Positions 34,966 to 41,647 of a DNA stretch of 64,000 bases are shown here, one piece after another (within the stretch, counting starts at the first letter, position 1; each line of letters starts with the position of its first letter). The notes under the pieces are model-generated. The model was not told where the DNA came from, made no database searches, and saw nothing but the letters and a program-made list of their open reading frames with translations. Location of the stretch: positions 248,001 through 312,000 of the forward strand of contig NZ_NJGY01000001.1 of NCBI RefSeq assembly GCF_002250505.1, in the 5' to 3' direction. Position numbers and translations under genes: made by a program. Source of the DNA: Janthinobacterium sp. PC23-8 (GTDB lineage Bacteria > Pseudomonadota > Gammaproteobacteria > Burkholderiales > Burkholderiaceae_D).

Positions 34966-35562
34966 ATGAAAGCCGCCCTCATGCGCAAACGCATCCTGGT
35001 CATTCTCGGCCACCCCTCGAACGACAGTTTTTGCGCCGCCCTGGCCGACGCCTACGTGACGGCCGCGCGCGCCGCCGGCCACGAGGTGCGCGAGCTGCGC
35101 CTGGGCCAGCTCGCCTTTGATCCCGTCCTGCATGAAGGCTACCGCCAGGTGCAGCCGCTGGAAGCGGACCTGCTGGCCGCACAGGAAGCGATCATCTGGG
35201 CCCGCCACCTGGTGTTCGCCTACCCGATCTGGTGGGGCGGTGCGCCGGCCCTGCTCAAGGGCTTCATCGACCGCGTGTTACTGCCCGGCTTTGCCTTTCA
35301 ATACCGTCCCGGCAAGGCCTTCCCTGCGCAACTGCTGGCGGGCCGCACGGCCCAGCTGCTGGTGACAATGGACACGCCGCCCTGGTATTTCCGCTGGGTC
35401 TACCGCATGCCGGGCATTCATCAGGTGCGCAAGACCACGCTGGAATTTTGCGGCATCAAACCGGTCAGTGTCGTCAGCTACGGGCCGCTGCTTCATTCCA
35501 CGGACCAGCAGCGCGCGCGGTGGCTGGCGCAGGCGGGCACCCTCGCAAGCAGGCTGGCTTGA
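34966..35562 (+). CDS. NAD(P)H-dependent flavodoxin-like oxidoreductase (quinone reductase type)
   Basis: Flavodoxin-fold protein of about 198 residues: RILVILGHPSNDSFCAALAD (FMN binding), the strand-turn HLVFAYPIWWGGAPALLKGF typical of the NQO/MdaB/KefF family, and QLLVTMDTPPWYF. Probably reduces quinones or electrophiles with two electrons. The start is uncertain: ATG 34966 chosen; 34981 (MRKRILVILGHPS) is equally reasonable, while 34948 lies inside the -10 box and is unlikely if the MerR promoter is used. The gene is expected to be induced by the preceding MerR protein. Confidence 0.88.
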   Translation: MKAALMRKRILVILGHPSNDSFCAALADAYVTAARAAGHEVRELRLGQLAFDPVLHEGYRQVQPLEADLLAAQEAIIWARHLVFAYPIWWGGAPALLKGFIDRVLLPGFAFQYRPGKAFPAQLLAGRTAQLLVTMDTPPWYFRWVYRMPGIHQVRKTTLEFCGIKPVSVVSYGPLLHSTDQQRARWLAQAGTLASRLA

Positions 35563-35719
35563 ACTATAAAGCTTGCCATGCGGCCATTTCAAATAGACGT
35601 TTGGCAAGTTGGTAATCATCCTGTCATATTCCGGCGCTACCATATCGAGATTGCCTTTTTGCCAGCCGCCTTGTGGTGTTGGCAAGCGGGCGCCGATCGT
35701 CTTGTAAAGGTAGCCGCCC

Positions 35720-36955
35720 GTGGAGTTCAACGCCTCTCGATTGCATCTTCCCCGTTATCGCTCTTCGGTCGCGGCCGACCTGTGCATCGCCACCGAGTCG
35801 GTGCAGGCCGACGCCAACAACTTCGCGGTGCTGGAACTGTTTACCGAACGGCGCGACATGATGAGCTTGCCTGTAACGGAACAGCAACGCCCGATCGGCC
35901 TGATCAGCCGCAATATCTTCATGTCGCAGATGTCCAAGCCGTTTTATCACGAGGTGTATGGCAAGAAGAGCTGCATCGCCTTCATGGACAAGGAGCCGCT
36001 GATCGTCGACGCCGCCACGAGCATCGAGGACCTGACTTTCCGTGCCGTCGAGGCCGGCGAAAAGGCGCTGGCCGACGGCTTCATCATCACCGAAGACGGC
36101 GTGCTGGCCGGCGTCGGCTTCGGCTTGCAGTTGATGAACGTGGTGGCCACCCTGCAGGCCGAGAAAAACCGCCAGATCATGCACAGCATCGATTACGCCA
36201 GCGTGATCCAGCGCGCCCTGCTGCGCTCGTCTTCTGCCGAGTTGCGCGCGGCCCTGCCCGACGCCCACCTGGAATGGCAGCCGCGCGATGTCGTCGGCGG
36301 CGACTTTTATCTGTTCGAACGCCATGCGGGCGGCTGGTTCGCGGCGCTGGCCGACTGCACCGGCCACGGCGTGCCAGGCGCCTTCATGACCCTGATCGCC
36401 TCCTCGGCGCTGAGCCAGGCCCTGCGCGATCTTGGCCCCCGCGATCCGGCCGCCCTGATCGGCGCCGTCAGCCGCGCCATCAAGACCTTGCTGGGCCAGG
36501 ACGCCGCCACGCCGGGCGCCAGCCATGGCGCCGGCTCGAACGACGGCATGGACTGCGCCTTTATCTGCTACGACGAGGCCAGCGGCCAGTTGCATTTTGC
36601 CGGCGCGAAACAGTCGCTGTACCTGGTCGCGCCCGGGCAGGACGAGGTGCGCTGCCTGGACGGCGCGCGCATGGGCGTCGGCTATATCGATACGCCCGCC
36701 GGCCACGCCTGGCACAACCAGGTGCTCGAGGTCGCGCCGGGCAGCCTGCTGTTTATCACCACCGACGGTCTGCTCGACCAGATCGGCGGCGCGCGCGACA
36801 TCGCCTATGGCAAGCGGCGCATGCGCGAACAGCTGCTGGCACGCCGCACCGCGCCAGCTGGCGAGGTGGCGGCGGCCCTGCTGCACGACTTCGGCGCATG
36901 GCAAGGCCAGCAGCCGCGCCGCGACGACCTGACGTTTTTCTGTTTCCGCCTGTAG
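35720..36955 (+). CDS. PP2C/SpoIIE phosphatase with CBS-pair sensor (SiaA-like)
   Basis: Protein serine phosphatase of 411 residues. Residues about 25-160 resemble a CBS-pair domain (LELFTERRDMMSLPVTEQQ, RPIGLISRNIFMSQMSKPFY, DGFIITEDGVLAGVGFGLQL), followed by a short coiled coil (LQAEKNRQIMHSIDYASVIQ) and a PP2C/SpoIIE domain (about 200-410) with metal-binding motifs ARDVVGGDFY-like (QPRDVVGGDFYLF), ADCTGHGVPGAFMTLIASSA, NDGMDCAFI, and the final RRDDLTFFCF. Its role would be to dephosphorylate the SiaC-like protein encoded two genes later. Pseudomonas SiaA has membrane and HAMP parts instead; this one is soluble. First gene of a four-gene unit. Confidence 0.9.
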   Translation: MEFNASRLHLPRYRSSVAADLCIATESVQADANNFAVLELFTERRDMMSLPVTEQQRPIGLISRNIFMSQMSKPFYHEVYGKKSCIAFMDKEPLIVDAATSIEDLTFRAVEAGEKALADGFIITEDGVLAGVGFGLQLMNVVATLQAEKNRQIMHSIDYASVIQRALLRSSSAELRAALPDAHLEWQPRDVVGGDFYLFERHAGGWFAALADCTGHGVPGAFMTLIASSALSQALRDLGPRDPAALIGAVSRAIKTLLGQDAATPGASHGAGSNDGMDCAFICYDEASGQLHFAGAKQSLYLVAPGQDEVRCLDGARMGVGYIDTPAGHAWHNQVLEVAPGSLLFITTDGLLDQIGGARDIAYGKRRMREQLLARRTAPAGEVAAALLHDFGAWQGQQPRRDDLTFFCFRL

Positions 36956-37007
36956 AGCGGCGTTTCACTTTCACTCACCGCAACGATTACCATCCAGGAG
37001 CACTGAC

Positions 37008-37565
37008 GTGCTGTATCAAGAATTCAACGAGTTTTGGGATGTGGCGCGCAAGCGCAATATCATCTTTTTCTACACGGGCTATTTTTCGCAGCACGTGGTC
37101 AGTGCCATTTCCGAAACCATCAAGGCGCGCCTGGACACGGCCGGCGCGGCCGGCCCCACGCGCCGGCGCATCTTTTCCTCGTTTATCGAAATGTCGCAAA
37201 ACGTCATGCACTACTCGTCCGACAGCCTGACGCCGAACGCCCAGCACGACCAGCAGATGCGGCGCGGCTCGTTTTGCATCGGCACCCGCGGCGACAGCTT
37301 TTTCCTGCTGTGCGCCAATCCCGTTTCGACCGAAAACGTGACGCAGATCAGCAGCCGCCTGGAACCGCTGCACACGATGACGATGGAAGAAATCCGCCTG
37401 GCCTACAAAAAAGCCTTGCGCGAGGAGGCGCCGGCCGACAGCAAGGGCGCCGGCCTGGGCTTTCTGACCCTGGCGCGCGACGCCAGCGAACCGCTGGAAT
37501 TCGAGTTCGCCCAGGACGCTCAGGAGCCGGGCAGCACCATCTTCTGCATCAAAGCCATCATCTGA
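37008..37565 (+). CDS. siaB: SiaB family kinase
   Basis: Protein of 185 residues of the DUF6272/SiaB family, a GHKL-like kinase that phosphorylates SiaC. It has the N-box-like EMSQNVMHYS (residues about 62-71) and the G-rich GAGLGFLTLARDA near the C-terminus. Overall size and the start (MLYQEFNEFWDVARKRNIIF, YTGYFSQHVVSAISETIKAR) match the family. It lies between the phosphatase and the SiaC-like gene, 52 and 22 bases away. Confidence 0.88.
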   Translation: MLYQEFNEFWDVARKRNIIFFYTGYFSQHVVSAISETIKARLDTAGAAGPTRRRIFSSFIEMSQNVMHYSSDSLTPNAQHDQQMRRGSFCIGTRGDSFFLLCANPVSTENVTQISSRLEPLHTMTMEEIRLAYKKALREEAPADSKGAGLGFLTLARDASEPLEFEFAQDAQEPGSTIFCIKAII

Positions 37566-37587
37566 AAGAGCCGACCCAGGAAAGCAT

Positions 37588-37992
37588 ATGCAATCATCGT
37601 CCCCTTTGCCACCGTTGTTCCTTGCCGCGACACCGAGTTCGCCCGAAATCGATTTCCGCTTCGAACAGCACACCCTGTCGATCAAGGGCGAGTCGTACCC
37701 CGAAAACGCGGCCGCCTTTTATGGTCCGCTGAATGCCGCCGTGCGCAACTACGTGGAAACCTGCCACGACGCGCAGATTACCGTGCATGTCTCGCTGGCC
37801 TACTTCAACAGTTCCAGCACCAAGATGCTGTTTACCCTGTTCGATATCCTCAACCAGGCCGCCATCGACGGCAACCGCGTGCGCCTGAACTGGTACCACG
37901 ACGAGGACGACGACACCATCCTGGAATTTGGCCAGGAACTGCAGCAGGACTTCACGGCGCTGGACTTCCACGACCACGCCGTGGGCGACTAG
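37588..37992 (+). CDS. siaC: SiaC family phosphoprotein regulator of a diguanylate cyclase
   Basis: Protein of 134 residues of the DUF1987/SiaC family. In Pseudomonas aeruginosa unphosphorylated SiaC binds and activates the cyclase SiaD, and SiaB phosphorylates SiaC at a Thr within a NTSS-type motif. Here the corresponding segment reads AYFNSSSTKMLF (Asn74, Ser75-77, Thr78), so the phosphoacceptor is probably a serine. SIKGESYPENAAAFYGPL and the acidic DEDDDTILEFGQELQQDF are family features. Ends 3 bases before the next gene's GTG. Confidence 0.88.
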   Translation: MQSSSPLPPLFLAATPSSPEIDFRFEQHTLSIKGESYPENAAAFYGPLNAAVRNYVETCHDAQITVHVSLAYFNSSSTKMLFTLFDILNQAAIDGNRVRLNWYHDEDDDTILEFGQELQQDFTALDFHDHAVGD

Positions 37993-37995
37993 CAC

Positions 37996-38736
37996 GTGGG
38001 CGCGCAGATGTCCGCTTCAAGCCTGGAACCCGATCTGTTTACCGAGGAATCGGCGGTGCTGGCGGCCGCGCGCGCGCTGCACGCCGATGATGGTGCGTCA
38101 GTCGAGGCGCAGCGCCGCATGCTCGGTGAGCTGGTCCATCACTACGAACGCCTGATGCGCGAAACGCGCCGCCTGATACGCCGCAGCGACCGCGCCGAAC
38201 GCGACATGCATGTGCTCAACCGCGAACTGCAGGCGCTGGCCGGCCAGCTGGAATACCGCGCTACCCACGATCCGCTGACCGGCGCGCTCAATCGCGGCGC
38301 CGTGATCGAACAGGCGTCAAGCCTCCTGGCGCAAGGCGACATGGCGCTGATCGTGCTCGACATTGACCTGTTCAAGCAGGTCAACGACGACTTCGGCCAC
38401 CCGGCCGGCGATTGCGTCATCCGCGCCGTGGTCGACTGCCTGCAGGACCTGCTGGGCCAGTACACGCCCATCGGTCGCGTCGGCGGCGAGGAATTTTCGG
38501 TGGTCTGGCCTACCTCCTCGCGCGAGGAAGCGCGGCAGGTGGCGCAGGACATTTGCGACGCCATCGCCGCGCGGCAGCCGCCAGCGCCAATCACCCGCCC
38601 GGTGACCGTCAGCGTGGGCATGAGCTGGAACCGCGCCGGCACCACGTTTGAAAACGCCTACAGCCATGCCGACCAGGCACTGTACCAGGCCAAGCGCGAC
38701 GGACGCAATTGCGTGCGCGTATGGCGGGATGGATGA
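37996..38736 (+). CDS. siaD: Diguanylate cyclase, SiaD-like
   Basis: Cyclase of 246 residues with an N-terminal helical region (about 1-75, SVEAQRRMLGELVHHYERLM, SDRAERDMHVLNRELQALAG) and a GGDEF domain (about 85-245): THDPLTGALNRGAV, LIVLDIDLFKQVNDDFGHPA, the active site RVGGEEFSVVW, and HADQALYQAKRDGRN. The active site is intact. No RxxD inhibitory site stands before it (the sequence is LGQYTPIGR), so product inhibition may be missing. GTG 37996 taken as start; ATG 38008 is an alternative. Last gene of the Sia-like unit. Confidence 0.9.
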   Translation: MGAQMSASSLEPDLFTEESAVLAAARALHADDGASVEAQRRMLGELVHHYERLMRETRRLIRRSDRAERDMHVLNRELQALAGQLEYRATHDPLTGALNRGAVIEQASSLLAQGDMALIVLDIDLFKQVNDDFGHPAGDCVIRAVVDCLQDLLGQYTPIGRVGGEEFSVVWPTSSREEARQVAQDICDAIAARQPPAPITRPVTVSVGMSWNRAGTTFENAYSHADQALYQAKRDGRNCVRVWRDG

Positions 38737-38746
38737 TGCGGGCCGC

Positions 38747-39466
38747 TTATTTGAGCGCATCATGGCGCGCCAGCGCGCCGTCGCGGCGCATGGCCGCCAC
38801 GGCGCGCTGCATGGCGCCATATTGGCTTTCCGGCAGTTGCCGGTTACAGGCCAGATAAGTCTGCACGCGGTTGAAGGTCAGCAGCGGCACCACCAGGCCT
38901 TCCCACTCTTTGCCGGCAAATGGCCGGCTGCCCGCCGCCATGCCCACCGCCCACAGGTCGATGCGGCCCAGCAGCAGCTTTTGCGCATTGAGCCACTCCT
39001 GCGTCACGGGCGCCACTGCCAGGCCGCGCCCGCGCAAATACTCGTCGCGCGCGTCGCCCAGCACGGTGCCGATCACCAGGCCGCGCGCATCGTCGAGGCT
39101 GCGCAAATTGAAGTTGCGGCTGGCCAGGCCGTACAAGATCCATTCGGCCTCGTTCAAGGGACCGATCCAGCGAAACAGCGCTTCGCGCTCGGGCGTACGC
39201 GTGGTGGAATAGATACAGGTGTCGGCCTCGCGCAGCGCTTGCGCATAGGCGCGCTTCCAGGGCAGCAATTCGATCGTATAGGCGATGGCGGCGCGCGCCA
39301 GCAAGTCGCGCACCTTGGCCGTTTCGCGGCCGACAACGACATTGTTTTCCATCATGCTCGCGGGCGGCAAGACTTCGCTGACCACGCGCAGGGTTTGCGC
39401 CACCGCCTTGCCGGGCGCCATCATTGCAGCGGCGAGCAGCAGCGATGCGAGTGATCGTTGTTTCAT
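38747..39466 (-). CDS. Periplasmic substrate-binding (SBP_bac_3-like) protein
   Basis: Exported protein of 239 residues with a signal peptide (MKQRSLASLLLAAAMMAPGK, cleaved at AVAQ) and an SBP_bac_3-like fold: LRVVSEVLPPASMMENNVVV, LLARAAIAYTIELLPWKRAY, ADTCIYSTTRTPEREALFRW. Such orphan binding proteins in this lineage often have no ABC transporter partner and may act as sensors. Start ATG 39466 follows GGAGGG. It is 42 bases downstream of the DeoR gene on the same strand; whether it is co-regulated is unknown. Confidence 0.88.
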   Translation of the reverse strand: MKQRSLASLLLAAAMMAPGKAVAQTLRVVSEVLPPASMMENNVVVGRETAKVRDLLARAAIAYTIELLPWKRAYAQALREADTCIYSTTRTPEREALFRWIGPLNEAEWILYGLASRNFNLRSLDDARGLVIGTVLGDARDEYLRGRGLAVAPVTQEWLNAQKLLLGRIDLWAVGMAAGSRPFAGKEWEGLVVPLLTFNRVQTYLACNRQLPESQYGAMQRAVAAMRRDGALARHDALK

Positions 39467-39508
39467 GTTTGCCCTCCGATACTGAACAACGGCAGCTTTG
39501 CCAGCCAA

Positions 39509-40291
39509 CTACGCCGCTGCGATCTCCAGCGGCCAACCCTGAAACTGCTCGCGCAGGGCCGGCGTCGGTTCGCCGCCAACGACAATTTTCGAAAACACGT
39601 CGAGCGGGCTGAAAAACGCCGTGCGCACCCGCCCCAGCTTGCTCTCGTCGACCACCAGTATGCGCTCGCTGGCGCTGCGGATGGCGGCCTGCTTGACGGC
39701 CACCTCATGAAAATGGGAACAGCTGACGCCACGCACCGGGTCGGCACCGCCGGCGGAAATAAACGCCTTGTTGACCCCGAGGTGGCCCAGGTACTGCACC
39801 GCCTCTTCCGAATAAAAGGTTTCCGACGAGGCCTGGAACAAGCCGCCGAGCAGTATCAACTGGGTGTTCCTGCGCTTGCTGAGGATATTGGCAATGTTCA
39901 TGGAGTAACAAACCACGGTCAGGGCGATCTCATCTGGCAAGACCGAAGCAAACTGCATCATGGTCGTGCCGCAGTCGATGAACAGCATGTCGCCGTCATT
40001 GACGAAGCTGGCGGCGCGCTGGCAGGCCAGGCGCTTCCTGACCGTATGCTGGTCGAGTTCCTCGGCCAGCACGTATTTTTCTGCGGCAACTGGGAATGTT
40101 GCTTCCAAAACATAACCACCGAGACAGGACAGCGTGCTGTCGCCGGCCGCCAGGTCGCGGCGTATCGTCATCTCGGTCACTCCGAGCAATTCGGCAACAC
40201 GGCTCAACAATGCCGGGCCCGAGCTTTTGACTAGAGCCTGCATCCGTTCCAGCCGCAGTTGGCGCGCCTTGGCGCCTGCAGTTTGTCGCAT
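39509..40291 (-). CDS. deoR: DeoR transcriptional repressor of the deoxyribose operon
   Basis: DeoR-family regulator of 260 residues: helix-turn-helix (LLSRVAELLGVTEMTIRRDL), then a sugar-phosphate-binding domain (MLFIDCGTTMMQFASVLPDE, LTVVCYSMNIANILSKRRNT, ILVVDESKLGRVRTAFF). Segments EMTIRRDL, LGGYVLE, DCGTT and VCYSMN match E. coli DeoR closely, closer than other members of the family such as GlpR. Divergent from deoC, with an E. coli-like deo operator between them, so it should repress deoC-ABC and respond to deoxyribose 5-phosphate. Start ATG 40291 chosen; the longer frame lacks a ribosome site. Confidence 0.88.
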   Translation of the reverse strand: MRQTAGAKARQLRLERMQALVKSSGPALLSRVAELLGVTEMTIRRDLAAGDSTLSCLGGYVLEATFPVAAEKYVLAEELDQHTVRKRLACQRAASFVNDGDMLFIDCGTTMMQFASVLPDEIALTVVCYSMNIANILSKRRNTQLILLGGLFQASSETFYSEEAVQYLGHLGVNKAFISAGGADPVRGVSCSHFHEVAVKQAAIRSASERILVVDESKLGRVRTAFFSPLDVFSKIVVGGEPTPALREQFQGWPLEIAAA

Positions 40292-40331
40292 GGTAATACT
40301 TTCGTTCTTAATAACGTGTAGATGGCGATTG

Positions 40332-40398
40332 TAACAGTAACTATTGCGCATGTTATTAGAAAAAAGTGGTTGCACAAATAAATGTTATTGGCGTAACA
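40332..40398 (+). promoter_or_regulatory. DeoR operator and half-sites in the deoR-deoC divergent promoter
   Basis: The 16-base palindrome tgtta-ttggcg-taaca (40383-40398) has the same TGTTA-N6-TAACA layout as the E. coli DeoR operator. Further half-sites lie at 40332-40336 (taaca) and 40351-40355 (tgtta). The palindrome overlaps the likely deoC -10 region, preceded by a weak -35 ttgcac (40370-40375). Confidence 0.75.
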
Positions 40399-40497
40399 TA
40401 AAACCGTTGTGCAAATGTGTGAGTTTTCCTCGATCACCTTGCCACCGGACAGTAACAATAATGCAACGCGCTCAGTGCGTTCACGGAGATTCAAGCT

Positions 40498-40563
40498 ATG
40501 CCTACCGCCCACCATCACTCGGACCGGCCTGTGCACCACTGCGCGGCGTCGCCACAACCATGA
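40498..40563 (+). CDS. His-rich 21-codon leader ORF coupled to deoC
   Basis: ATG 40498 is preceded by GGAGA at 40485-40489 (8-base spacing), a better ribosome site than deoC has. It encodes 21 residues with His at 5-7, 13 and 14, and its TGA (40561-40563) overlaps the deoC ATG (40560-40562) as ATGA. deoC has no Shine-Dalgarno sequence of its own, so ribosomes finishing this ORF probably start deoC. Proposed from sequence only; not a recognised family. Confidence 0.5.
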   Translation: MPTAHHHSDRPVHHCAASPQP

Positions 40564-41642
40564 CAACTACTTCCAAATCACCGCGCGTCGCCCCGGCAGC
40601 GCCCGCACGCACCGAAGCGGCCAAAGCCGCCGCAGCGGCGCCAGCGATCGTCGCGGCCAGCGTGCAAGCGATCGTGCCGGCCGGCTTTCATGTTCATGCG
40701 CGCAATCCGGGCGTACCGTATGACAGCAGCTGGTTCGACGATATCCGCGTCAACCTGTCGGCCGCCGAGCGTCGCGTCGCCACCCTGCCCGGCCGGCGCT
40801 CGGTCAAGAAAGACGCGCAAGCGGGCTGGCTGTTGAAAGCCATCAGCTGCATCGACCTGACCACCCTGTCCGGCGACGACACCACCGAGCGCGTCAAGCG
40901 CCTGTGCGCCAAGGCCATCGCGCCGGTGCGCCGGGACCTGCTCGACGCGCTGGGCTTTGGCGACCGTCAATTGCACACGGGTGCCATCTGCGTCTACCAC
41001 CGCTACGTGGCAACCGCCGTCGAAGCGCTGGCCGGCAGCGGCATTCCGGTGGCCGCCGTGTCGACCGGCTTTCCCGCCGGCCTGATCCCGCATGATCTGA
41101 AGCTCAAGGAAATCGCAGCGTCGGTGCGCGATGGCGCCTCCGAGATCGATATCGTCATCACCCGCGAACACGTGCTGACCGGGAACTGGAAAGCGCTGTA
41201 CGCGGAAATGCGGGACTTCCGCGCCGCCTGCGGCGACGCCCACGTGAAAGCCATCCTGGCCACGGGCGAACTGAAAACCCTGCGCAACGTGGCCAAGGCC
41301 TCGATGATCTGCATGATGGCAGGCGCCGATTTCATCAAGACCTCGACCGGCAAGGAAGCGACCAACGCGACCCTGCTGGTGAGCCTGATCATGCTGCGCA
41401 TGATCCGCCAGTACCAGCAACGCACGGGCTACAAGGTGGGCTACAAGCCGGCCGGCGGCGTATCGGCGGCCAAGGACATCCTCAATTACCAGATCCTGAT
41501 GAAGGAAGAACTGGGACGCGAGTGGCTCGAACCGGACCTGTTCCGCATCGGCGCCTCGTCCCTGCTGGCCGATATCGAACGCCAGCTCGAACACCACGTT
41601 ACCGGCCGTTACTCGGCTTTCCACCGCCACGCGATCGGATAA
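40560..41642 (+). CDS. deoC: Deoxyribose-phosphate aldolase
   Basis: Class I aldolase of 360 residues that cleaves 2-deoxyribose 5-phosphate to acetaldehyde and glyceraldehyde 3-phosphate. The Schiff-base lysine is in ADFIKTSTGK, the second lysine region in VKAILATGEL, and substrate loops in ICVYHRYVATAVEAL and VGYKPAGGVSAAKD. It has an Ala/Pro-rich N-terminal extension of about 40 residues and is longer than E. coli DeoC (about 259), more like longer proteobacterial DeoC proteins. The start at 40560 overlaps the leader ORF stop; earlier in-frame starts are possible but have no ribosome site. Confidence 0.9.
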   Translation: MTTTSKSPRVAPAAPARTEAAKAAAAAPAIVAASVQAIVPAGFHVHARNPGVPYDSSWFDDIRVNLSAAERRVATLPGRRSVKKDAQAGWLLKAISCIDLTTLSGDDTTERVKRLCAKAIAPVRRDLLDALGFGDRQLHTGAICVYHRYVATAVEALAGSGIPVAAVSTGFPAGLIPHDLKLKEIAASVRDGASEIDIVITREHVLTGNWKALYAEMRDFRAACGDAHVKAILATGELKTLRNVAKASMICMMAGADFIKTSTGKEATNATLLVSLIMLRMIRQYQQRTGYKVGYKPAGGVSAAKDILNYQILMKEELGREWLEPDLFRIGASSLLADIERQLEHHVTGRYSAFHRHAIG

Positions 41643-41647
41643 TTCAT

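Noticed and set aside
35563..35719. Possible promoter or small gene before the SiaA-like gene
   Set aside because: 157 bases with several ttggcaag-like repeats but no convincing -10/-35 pair, ORF or terminator.
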